In this document: positions 25,259 to 32,103 of the stretch, piece by piece | Position numbering within the stretch: position 1 is the first letter of the stretch | Layout of the letters: each line of letters opens with the position of its first letter | From: Oligoflexales bacterium | Lineage (GTDB): Bacteria; Bdellovibrionota_B; Oligoflexia; Oligoflexales; RGVZ01 | Length of the DNA stretch: 42,405 nt | NCBI GenBank assembly: GCA_947479535.1 | Contig: CANJZQ010000019.1 | Span: 1-42,405, forward strand | Reading direction: 5' to 3' | The notes under the pieces: model-generated | The model's input: the letters and a program-made list of their open reading frames with translations, nothing else | The model's database searches: none | What the model was told of the DNA's origin: nothing | Program-made: the position numbers and the translations under genes

Positions 25259-25834
25259 ATGGGTGACTCTGATCGCGATCGTTTTCTTGGTGGGATTAAA
25301 TCCTTGATCAGCAGGCTTGGTGAGGATCCCGAGCGCGAGGGGCTGGCTAAAACGCCCGAGCGATTTCTGCGCAGCTTGGAATTTCTTACGTCTGGTTACA
25401 AGGCCGACATTCCAAAGATCATGAACAATGCGGTGTTCCATGAAACCTACAACGACATGGTCATCGTTCGGGACATTGAATTGTACAGCCTTTGCGAGCA
25501 TCACATTCTGCCGTTTCACGGGCGATGTCACGTTGGCTACATTCCGAATGGCAAGGTGATCGGGCTTTCCAAAATACCGCGCATTGTCGATGCGTTCGCA
25601 CGTCGTTTGCAGGTTCAAGAACGGCTGACCAGTGAAATTTCTGCAGCATTGCAGGCCCATTTGCAGCCCATGGGAGTCGGGGTCGTCATCGAAGCGTATC
25701 ATTTTTGCATGATGATGCGTGGCGTTGAGAAACAGAACTCGTACACGATGACCAGTTCCATGCTCGGCGCATTTCAGGAGATGTCCACGCGGAGCGAATT
25801 TTTGACTTTGATTCATAGCCAGCGGAGCCGTTGA
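25259..25834 (+). CDS. folE: GTP cyclohydrolase I
   Basis: 191 residues, matching FolE, which converts GTP to dihydroneopterin triphosphate, the first step of folate and pterin synthesis. Zinc ligands Cys79 and His82 ([12 protein letters not shown]) and Cys150 (YHFCMMMRG) are present, as are [15 protein letters not shown] and [20 protein letters not shown]. The start at 25259 has GGGAG nine bases upstream. The yciO-like gene follows after 47 bases and lipB overlaps that, so folE probably heads a three-gene transcript. Confidence 0.97.
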   Translation: MGDSDRDRFLGGIKSLISRLGEDPEREGLAKTPERFLRSLEFLTSGYKADIPKIMNNAVFHETYNDMVIVRDIELYSLCEHHILPFHGRCHVGYIPNGKVIGLSKIPRIVDAFARRLQVQERLTSEISAALQAHLQPMGVGVVIEAYHFCMMMRGVEKQNSYTMTSSMLGAFQEMSTRSEFLTLIHSQRSR

Positions 25835-25881
25835 GGGCTCCTGATTTCGCGGCAGAGAATGCGACGAGGGGAATGGGAGCG

Positions 25882-26544
25882 ATGGCGGGACGACACATCT
25901 ACACCTATGTTAATCCCGTGCGCGAGCGCGACATGGAATCGGCGTGCAAGGTTCTCGCAGACGGTGGGGTCATTGCCTTGCCAACCGAGACCAGTTGGTG
26001 TTTTGTTTGTGATGCTGACAGTCCCAAGGGGCTCGAACGAATCCGGAAGTTGAAGCCTGGGCAACCGAAGGACAGACCTTTCAGCCTCATGTGTGCCTCA
26101 ATTTCAGCTGCTGCTGATGTCGTCAACATTGACAACAACATTTACCCTTACTTGAAAAAGACGTTGCCGGGTCCTTATACGGTGATTCTGGACCGCAACC
26201 GGAGCCTGCCGCGGTTGATCCACGATCGCCGGCGCGAGGTTGGGATCCGGATTCCGGACTCGATCCTTGTCCGTGAACTGCTGGAGCACTACGGGCGGGT
26301 TTTGGCGGCGGCAACGGTGCCTTCGGTCAGACTGAATGCCAATGGCTACAGTGAAGAACACTTGCCTCGATTTGGGCACGAAGTGTTTGATGCCTTCGGG
26401 CATGGGGTTGATTTAATCCTGGATCTGGGCGATGAGGTTCCGGGAGTTGAAACCACAGTTATAGATTGCACGTCGGAGGTGCCGGCTGTGATTCGCCAGG
26501 GCGCGGGAGATCCAGCGCCGTTTACCGGGGCTTGGCAAAAGTGA
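25882..26544 (+). CDS. yciO: YciO/YrdC/Sua5-family protein
   Basis: 220 residues from the ATG at 25882, which has GAGGGG about ten bases upstream; a nearer ATG at 25873 has no room for a binding site. The sequence matches YciO more than TsaC: IYTYVNPV start, GGVIALPTETSW, KPKDRPFSLMC-type segment (KPGQPKDRPFSLMC), LPGPYTVIL, VGIRIPDS and a C-terminal TTVIDCTSEVPAVIRQGAGD. Members bind RNA and ATP and can form threonylcarbamoyl-adenylate, the precursor of tRNA t6A; whether YciO types do this in vivo is less certain. The end overlaps the lipB start (GTGA). Confidence 0.88.
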   Translation: MAGRHIYTYVNPVRERDMESACKVLADGGVIALPTETSWCFVCDADSPKGLERIRKLKPGQPKDRPFSLMCASISAAADVVNIDNNIYPYLKKTLPGPYTVILDRNRSLPRLIHDRRREVGIRIPDSILVRELLEHYGRVLAAATVPSVRLNANGYSEEHLPRFGHEVFDAFGHGVDLILDLGDEVPGVETTVIDCTSEVPAVIRQGAGDPAPFTGAWQK

Positions 26545-27248
26545 ATCTGGATGAAGATCGGCACAGTTCAGTTGTCGCGCCCGTGCGCGGCATCAAGGTC
26601 ATTGACGCTGGAATCATGGAATATGGTTTGGCGTGGAGCCTTCAGCAACGCCTTCACGCCAGATGTGTTGCTGGCAACGGCGATGCATTTTTGGTGCTGG
26701 TCGAACATCCGCCAGTGATCACCATGGGCAAGAATTCCAATGAAAAGTTTTTGTTGGCCGGCGAAGCCTGGCTGTCAAAGGTAGGGGTCAGCATCTATCG
26801 CAGCGACCGCGGCGGGGAAGCCACCGCCCACAATCCAGGTCAGCTGGTGGTTTATCCTGTCATACCATTGGCCTCGTTCGGGCTGGGAGCCCGGGCCTAC
26901 ATACACAAGCTTGAGGCTGCTGTGATCAGCACGTTGGCCACGTTCGGTGTTTCCTCTCACCGCGATCCGGACCATCCCGGGGTCTGGGTCGGCAACAACA
27001 AAATATGTGCGGTTGGAACGCGCATCAAGGATCGGGCAACGATGCATGGAATTGCCCTCAACGTGGAAAATGACCTTGGGATTTTTGGGTTGATTGTTCC
27101 CTGCGGCATTGCGGGCAGAAGTGTTATCAACCTTGCTCAAGTATTAGGCATAAGTCCAAATATGGATCGCGTGAAGAGTGAATTCATCAACACCTTCGCC
27201 ACCTTGTTTGAATGTCAGGTGTCTTCAGCCTCTGTGGATGAATTTTAA
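26541..27248 (+). CDS. lipB: Lipoyl(octanoyl) transferase
   Basis: 235 residues from the GTG at 26541, whose GTGA overlaps the upstream stop; GTG at 26583 is an alternative. LipB moves octanoyl groups from acyl carrier protein to the lipoyl domains of dehydrogenase complexes. Family marks are VEHPPVITMGKNS, RGGEATAHNPGQLVVYPV, GVWVGNNKICAVGTRI with catalytic Lys154, TMHGIALNV, and LIVPCGI with catalytic Cys188. lipA is not in the window. It is the last gene of the folE group; no terminator directly follows. Confidence 0.95.
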   Translation: MNLDEDRHSSVVAPVRGIKVIDAGIMEYGLAWSLQQRLHARCVAGNGDAFLVLVEHPPVITMGKNSNEKFLLAGEAWLSKVGVSIYRSDRGGEATAHNPGQLVVYPVIPLASFGLGARAYIHKLEAAVISTLATFGVSSHRDPDHPGVWVGNNKICAVGTRIKDRATMHGIALNVENDLGIFGLIVPCGIAGRSVINLAQVLGISPNMDRVKSEFINTFATLFECQVSSASVDEF

Positions 27249-27561
27249 TCTTTCGCGGCTGACTTGCAGGCAATGCCTTCCACATCTATCATTTCAAAAT
27301 GACCCGTCCCATGAACTCAACAATCTTGCGCATTCCCGGTGAATTTTCGGGACTCGATCATCAGATCGGGACTGGAATGGATGCTGGATTGAAAAACTGC
27401 TGCGTCAAGTCGACGAACCTGCATGCGCGACACAACCAGATGGTGGCTTGCAGCGATTGCAAGCAAGTGCTCAAATTTTTTCGTGAAGCACGGCCAATGC
27501 AAAACTATCTGAAATTTTGTGCGACCAGCCGTCGCCAGGTCAGCACGGGCTTGGTTGGCGA
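27249..27561 (+). other. Intergenic region with a possible small RNA or short Cys-rich ORF
   Basis: This 313-base stretch between convergent lipB and ctpA has no recognised gene. An open frame on the plus strand (27299-27589, 96 codons) contains CC and CSDC but has no ribosome-binding site and no recognised domain. A perfect hairpin CTTGCA-gcgat-TGCAAG is present, and a plus-strand terminator closes the region at 27558-27581. A non-coding transcript is as plausible as a peptide. Confidence 0.25.
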
Positions 27562-27581
27562 CTATTTCGTGGTCGCTTTTT
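27558..27581 (+). terminator. Plus-strand terminator overlapping the end of ctpA
   Basis: GCGAC (27558-27562) pairs with GTCGC (27572-27576), followed by five T, then cctttt. It overlaps the last codons of the opposite-strand ctpA. It would end transcripts from lipB or from a short transcript in the preceding gap. Confidence 0.5.
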
Positions 27582-28968
27582 CCTTTTGACGGTCCGGTGC
27601 CTTGTCTTCTTTTTTGCCGTCGGCTTTCTCTTTCCGGTCCAATTTGGCGTAACTGTGCAGATAGCTGAAGGCTGTCACCAGTTGATTGTCTGAGCGCATC
27701 GGCTCTGGCCACTGGTCAATCCACTGGGTCAATCCCTGGGATTTTGCCAAGTCGCTCAAGTCACGGCTTTCAATGTGCCGGTCGAGGTCAGATTCCTTGC
27801 GGATGGTCTCGGGGCGTTCGCTTTTGGGCTTCGGCGATGGAGACTCGTCTGCCGTCTTCAACGGGACGACGATGTCGGGAGTGATCCCCTTGGCCTGAAT
27901 CGAACGGTCCTTCGGCGTGTAGTATCGCGCGATGGTAAGCTTCAGGGCCGAACCATCTGGCAACGGCAGAATCGTTTGGACTGAGCCCTTTCCAAATGTT
28001 GTTGTCCCCATGATCAATGCGCGTTCGTGATCTTGCAAGGCACCCGCAACAATTTCCGAAGCACTTGCAGATCCACCGTTGACGAGAACGACGACCGGGA
28101 AATCCGAGAAGGTGTTGCGCTTGCGAGCAAATTCCCTTTCGACCCGGTCCTTGTCGCGGCCGAGGGTGGAAACAATCAAGCCGCTTTCAATAAACAGGTC
28201 GGACACCTGCACCGCTTGATCCAAAAGACCGCCCGGATTGTCGCGCAAATCCAAAATCAGCCCGGATATACCGTCTTTTGATTTGAAGTCCTTGAGGATC
28301 GAGCCGAGTTCCTCGCCCGTGCCTTCTTGAAAACTCGAAATCCGGACGTAACCAAATTTTGGAGCCAGGCTTTGCCCCCGGACCGACTTGACCCGGATGA
28401 TTTCGCGGACCAATTCAATCGTGATGGGCTCGGCAATGTTTTGCCGGCGGATCTTCAACTTGAGTTTTGAGCCGGGTTCACCGCGCATCCGGTCGACGGC
28501 GTCATCATTCTTGAGGTTGGTGACGACGTGACCTTCGATTTCAATGATCTCGTCGCCAGATTTAATGCCACCCCTGGCCGCAGGTGTGTCTTCAATTGGC
28601 GAGACAACGATCAACTTGCCTTTTTCCTGGGACACGATGACGCCGACGCCCCCGAATTTACCCTGGGTATCAATGGTGAGTTGTTCGAATGCCTTGGGTG
28701 GCATCAGCGTGGTGTGTGGATCCAATTGGTCCACCATGCCCTTGAGCGCATTTTGAACGAGGTTCGGCTCTTTTACTTTATTCTCATCGACGTACATCGT
28801 CTCGAGGTAGTGAAGTCCGCGCGCCAATGTTTCAAGTGACTTGTATTTTTCGTCGGCAGCAATTTCAGGAGCAGTCTGTGCCGACATTCCCGTGGTTGCG
28901 CAAAGCAAGGCCGAGGCAGTCAGTGTTTTTATCGTGATGCTCATTGGTTTGCTCATTGGCTTGTTCAT
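27562..28968 (-). CDS. ctpA: Carboxy-terminal processing protease (S41)
   Basis: 468 residues. A signal peptide (ITIKTLTASALLCATTGMSA) directs it to the periplasm. The PDZ domain spans about residues 100-180 (GKFGGVGVIV to VREIIRV). The protease domain carries the catalytic Ser300 in GGSASASEIVAGALQD and Lys327 in TTFGKGSVQT. It ends in a Lys/Glu-rich tail of about 90 residues. CtpA/Prc proteases trim or degrade envelope proteins such as peptidoglycan hydrolases. The TPR lipoprotein gene lies three bases upstream; TPR lipoproteins such as NlpI deliver substrates to Prc in E. coli, so a functional pair is plausible but inferred. Confidence 0.95.
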   Translation of the reverse strand: MNKPMSKPMSITIKTLTASALLCATTGMSAQTAPEIAADEKYKSLETLARGLHYLETMYVDENKVKEPNLVQNALKGMVDQLDPHTTLMPPKAFEQLTIDTQGKFGGVGVIVSQEKGKLIVVSPIEDTPAARGGIKSGDEIIEIEGHVVTNLKNDDAVDRMRGEPGSKLKLKIRRQNIAEPITIELVREIIRVKSVRGQSLAPKFGYVRISSFQEGTGEELGSILKDFKSKDGISGLILDLRDNPGGLLDQAVQVSDLFIESGLIVSTLGRDKDRVEREFARKRNTFSDFPVVVLVNGGSASASEIVAGALQDHERALIMGTTTFGKGSVQTILPLPDGSALKLTIARYYTPKDRSIQAKGITPDIVVPLKTADESPSPKPKSERPETIRKESDLDRHIESRDLSDLAKSQGLTQWIDQWPEPMRSDNQLVTAFSYLHSYAKLDRKEKADGKKEDKAPDRQKEKATTK

Positions 28969-28971
28969 TTT

Positions 28972-29781
28972 TTAGCGGGCCTTAGATTTGGCGATCGTCC
29001 GTTTCATCTCGACGATACGGCGGGTGTCGTCTTCTGTCAGCGATTCGTTTTTTTCGTATCCGTCCAAGGCAGCCTTTGCCGCTGTGAGCTTGTTTTCCTT
29101 GACCAGGATCCTGACCATGGCTTCGACTGGCTCCGGGCACCGGGCGCATGCCGCTTTTGCGGTTTCCAGCTTGTCAATTGCCAGCCGGTTGCGATGTGTC
29201 GTTTCAAAGATGCGGGCCATTTTTAGCAGCGACATGAAGTTCGTCGGATTCTCTTCCAGGGCCCGGCCATACCATCGCTCGGCCCGAATGGAATCACCGG
29301 ACAATTCCGCAATCAGGCCCATGTTGTGGAATAACCTTTCCCGGTACTTGTAAGACTTTGCTGCGGGCGATTTGATGGTTTCATTGAGCAGCCTTGTGGC
29401 CTTTGAATGCTGACCGCCCTGGATGTATGCAGAGCTTAGGTTGAGAACGTAGGTCATGTTTTCTGGTTGAAGCTGATGGGCTTTTTCCAGCGTTTCGGCC
29501 GCCTTCTGATTGTTGCGCAAGGACAGTTGGATCAGGCCATGCAGGTTCAGGACTTCCGGGTTGGCTGGATACTCGTCCAAAAGGGCCCGGACCTCTCTGA
29601 GGGCCTGGGCCGGGTTTCCGCTGTCGAGCGAATTGGTGACGATTTGCTTTTTGGTTTCCAGTTTGTCCGTGGCTGGGTTTTCCTCACGGTCCAAAGATTG
29701 GCAGCCCGTCAGGGACCCTGCCACAAAAAAAGCCATTAAAATCAGTTGCTTGCTTTGTTTTTTAACGCTGCGGGGCGGCAT
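28972..29781 (-). CDS. TPR-repeat lipoprotein
   Basis: 269 residues. The ATG at 29781 is chosen because of the perfect AAGGAGG seven bases upstream and because it starts a lipoprotein signal (KQSKQLILMAFFVAGSLTGC, lipobox LTGC near residue 27). At least five tetratricopeptide repeats follow (AQALREVRALLDEYPANPEV, AAETLEKAHQLQPENMTY, ATRLLNETIKSP, IRAERWYGRALEENPTNF). The layout resembles PilW/PilF pilotins and NlpI-type adaptors. No pilus genes are in the window, and ctpA follows within three bases, so an adaptor for the protease is one reasonable reading. Confidence 0.85.
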   Translation of the reverse strand: MPPRSVKKQSKQLILMAFFVAGSLTGCQSLDREENPATDKLETKKQIVTNSLDSGNPAQALREVRALLDEYPANPEVLNLHGLIQLSLRNNQKAAETLEKAHQLQPENMTYVLNLSSAYIQGGQHSKATRLLNETIKSPAAKSYKYRERLFHNMGLIAELSGDSIRAERWYGRALEENPTNFMSLLKMARIFETTHRNRLAIDKLETAKAACARCPEPVEAMVRILVKENKLTAAKAALDGYEKNESLTEDDTRRIVEMKRTIAKSKAR

Positions 29782-29940
29782 TGGGGGGCCTCCTTCAAAA
29801 ACCGGAAGGTCCGGCTTGGGGATATTGTCTTGCCGAGGGTCCTGCGGGGTGGCATTGAATGGTTCAGCCACCACGCCGACTTGGGCTCTGATCAACGGGC
29901 GATCGAGAATCTCAGGCGCAATGATAACACGGATCAGTTG

Positions 29941-30912
29941 ATGAGCGACCACACGATTTCCGCCAAGACACCGGCGACTTTGCCGGATGTGAAGGTTTTT
30001 CGAGCCCAGTTGGGCGAAATATTAAAAAATGGCCGTGAAAAGGCGGGCATGAGCCAAGAGGCGGTGGCCCAGATCACGAGGATCACCGGCAGCTTTGTTG
30101 TGGCCCTTGAATCGGGTGATTTTGAGCATCTGCCGGGTGCTGTTTTCGGCAGGGGCTTTGTCCGGAGCATTGCGCGGGTCCTTGACCTCGATGCCGAGGA
30201 ATTATCGCGGCTCTACACCCAGTGCTGGGTGCCCGCCGAGAACGAAAAAAATCTGAAAGTTGGCAACGGGCAGGGCGCGATTCCTCAGCGAATGCAGGCT
30301 CGTCGCCGGATGGTTTTTGATATTGGCAACATGATGAAAAACAGCCCCGTTGTGAACATGAAGATCAGCGGCGGCAAGTCCGTTGCCCTGCTGGTCGCAA
30401 TTCCATTGCTGGCCTTGGTGGTCGCGGCAATCACTGCGGGCGTGAAGCGCAGCAATCAAAAGGTCGTCGCAAAACAGGCTCCTGTTGCCCAGATTGCCGA
30501 GCAGCCGCTTGCCCCGTCTGAAGTTCCTGTCCTTCCTGAAGTTGCAGCACGGACAAACGAGGAAGCCACAGCCAAGCCGGTCGTCGAAGAGCCAGCCCTT
30601 CAAGTTCAGAGCGAGAAGGCCAACTTTGAACACGTTCTGGAACTTGTCGTGATCGAACCCGTGAAGATCAAATTGACCTCGGACAACAACGCGCCTTCGG
30701 CCCGTCAGTTGAAACCCGATGCTTACCGTTTCACCTTCACCGACCGTGCCGAATTGACGGTTTATGATGCCGCTGCGGTCGAGGTTGCATTTAACGGCAG
30801 AAGCTTGGGATCGTTGGGGACAAAAGGGCGAATCCGCAGGCTGATTTTTCAGTCAGGCAATCCGGAAGCAGCCTCGAATAATCCGGTTGGCGAAACCGCA
30901 AAAAAACTCTGA
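29941..30912 (+). CDS. rodZ: RodZ-like cell-shape protein
   Basis: 323 residues. An N-terminal helix-turn-helix domain (LGEILKNGREKAGMSQEAVA, SFVVALESGDFEHLPGAVFG, RGFVRSIARVLDLD; about residues 20-90) is followed by a basic stretch, one membrane segment (SVALLVAIPLLALVVAAITA, about residues 140-160), a Pro/Glu-rich linker and a C-terminal DUF4115-type beta domain (VVIEPVKIKL, DRAELTVYDAAAVEVAFNGR). This order is that of RodZ, which links MreB to the cell-wall elongation machinery. The ATG at 29941 has only a weak binding site. It is divergent from the TPR lipoprotein gene and ends with its own terminator. Confidence 0.87.
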   Translation: MSDHTISAKTPATLPDVKVFRAQLGEILKNGREKAGMSQEAVAQITRITGSFVVALESGDFEHLPGAVFGRGFVRSIARVLDLDAEELSRLYTQCWVPAENEKNLKVGNGQGAIPQRMQARRRMVFDIGNMMKNSPVVNMKISGGKSVALLVAIPLLALVVAAITAGVKRSNQKVVAKQAPVAQIAEQPLAPSEVPVLPEVAARTNEEATAKPVVEEPALQVQSEKANFEHVLELVVIEPVKIKLTSDNNAPSARQLKPDAYRFTFTDRAELTVYDAAAVEVAFNGRSLGSLGTKGRIRRLIFQSGNPEAASNNPVGETAKKL

Positions 30913-30918
30913 TTTTAT

Positions 30919-30980
30919 CCGGTGATGCTGGCATTTGCGTGGGTGGGCCAAGCATCCAGTATTTCACCGGTGCTTTTTTC
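30919..30980 (+). terminator. Terminator-like hairpin after rodZ
   Basis: CCGGTGA (30919-30925) pairs with TCACCGG (30964-30970), with additional pairing of TGCTGG and CCAGTA inside, followed by a six-T run at 30974-30979. It separates rodZ from panC and the hairpin-rich leader. Confidence 0.6.
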
Positions 30981-31000
30981 CTTATCAGGACGTGGACGGC

Positions 31001-31168
31001 GGCCCTAAAGGCCTTTTGAATCCTGCCGAAGCATATAGAGCAAGTCAGTGATGACTTGCACGTGATGCGATGCCGGAACAGGTCGGTTGTTGACCTGCAC
31101 GGAGATGGATAAGGGGTTCGCCCCTGGAAGAGCGCCGGCCAAGGATTGGCCCGATTGCCAAGAGGGCA
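31001..31168 (+). ncRNA. Candidate structured RNA: six consecutive hairpins upstream of panC
   Basis: Between the rodZ terminator and panC lie six short stem-loops: GGCC-ctaaa-GGCC (31001-31013); GCAAGTCA-gtga-TGACTTGC (31040-31059, eight pairs closed by a GNRA loop); CAGGTC-ggttgtt-GACCTG (31079-31097, with an outer CCG/CGG at 31073-31102); AGGGG-ttcg-CCCCT (31112-31125); GGCCAA-gga-TTGGCC (31137-31151); TGCC-aagag-GGCA (31156-31168). All listed stems are perfect. The GNRA and TTCG loops point to the plus strand. It is either an unrecognised leader RNA of panC or a separate RNA. I do not recognise a known family; the described pan motif with bulged adenines does not obviously match. Confidence 0.45.
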
Positions 31169-31214
31169 GTTGACAGGGTCTCCACACCGCAAGCATCTCG
31201 AAAGTGCCTTAGTG

Positions 31215-32087
31215 ATGACTGGTTCCATGACGTTAAAAACAATTGTTGAGACCGCAGAACTCGAAGCCTTCCGGCTGGCCTTGTTTTCGGCTGGCAAAAA
31301 GTTGGCATTTGTTCCCACCATGGGCGCCCTGCACGACGGCCATATTTCTCTCGTAAAGCAAGCACGCCAAACCGCAGATGCAGTGATTGTCAGCATCTTC
31401 GTGAACCCCACCCAATTCGGGCCCGGGGAAGATTTCAACCGGTATCCACGCACCTTGACCGAAGACGCAAAAAAACTTGCGGAAGCAGGCTGTGACGCCG
31501 TTTTTCTGCCCAATATCGCCACCATCTATCCCGAGGGATTTCAGACTTGGGTCCACAACGAAACCCTTGAAAATCAGCTTTGCGGTGCCTCTCGCCCTGG
31601 ACACTTTCGCGGCGTCCTGACGGTTGTGCTGAAGTTGTTCAATCTGGTCCGTCCAGAGATGGCCCTGTTTGGAAAGAAAGACTATCAGCAGTGGCGCCTC
31701 ATTGAAAAAATGGTTGCCGATTTGAACGTCCCCCTGAAGGTCATCGGAGGCGAAACAGTTCGTGAGCCCGACGGCCTGGCAATGAGTAGCCGCAACCGTT
31801 ATTTGAAGCCCGAGGAACGGTCCATGGCTGTTGCGATTTCCAGGGGGCTAAAGGCTGCGGCGGAAAAGCACAAAGCGGGCGAGACAAACGCGGCCGCTTT
31901 GACCGGAATTGTGGCCAAGGAAATGGCTTCGCAGCCGGCCATCAAGGTCGAGTATCTGACCATATGCAACCAGTTGTCACTCGCGCCGGTGGGTGAATCT
32001 GTGACAGGGCCAGCCGTCATCTTATTGGCGGCCCAGTTGGGGACTCTGCGATTGATTGATAACATGGAACTGAACCCGGCCGGCTGA
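31215..32087 (+). CDS. panC: Pantothenate synthetase
   Basis: 290 residues. PanC joins pantoate and beta-alanine with ATP to make pantothenate, the coenzyme A precursor. The nucleotidyltransferase marks are FVPTMGALHDGHISLV (HxGH motif), SIFVNPTQFGPGEDFNRYPR, GHFRGVLTVVLKLFNLV, ALFGKKDYQQ and the KMSKS-like MSSRNRYL. The start is uncertain: ATG codons at 31215 and 31227 both lack a good ribosome-binding site. The hairpin-rich stretch lies directly upstream and may control expression. plsB follows after 16 bases; panB and panD are not present. Confidence 0.95.
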   Translation: MTGSMTLKTIVETAELEAFRLALFSAGKKLAFVPTMGALHDGHISLVKQARQTADAVIVSIFVNPTQFGPGEDFNRYPRTLTEDAKKLAEAGCDAVFLPNIATIYPEGFQTWVHNETLENQLCGASRPGHFRGVLTVVLKLFNLVRPEMALFGKKDYQQWRLIEKMVADLNVPLKVIGGETVREPDGLAMSSRNRYLKPEERSMAVAISRGLKAAAEKHKAGETNAAALTGIVAKEMASQPAIKVEYLTICNQLSLAPVGESVTGPAVILLAAQLGTLRLIDNMELNPAG

Positions 32088-32103
32088 ACAACTCGGTGGA
32101 TCC

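Noticed and set aside
25831-25881. TTG start of the yciO-like gene overlapping the folE stop
   Set aside because: The extra 17 residues look unlike the family, and the ATG at 25882 has a well-placed binding site.
31170-31198. Promoter for panC using TTGACA at 31170-31175
   Set aside because: The -35 is perfect, but no acceptable -10 lies at 16-18 bases spacing.
30791-31525. A 244-codon minus-strand frame spanning the rodZ end and panC start
   Set aside because: It is antisense to two conserved genes and crosses a terminator and a run of hairpins; low-complexity sequence.
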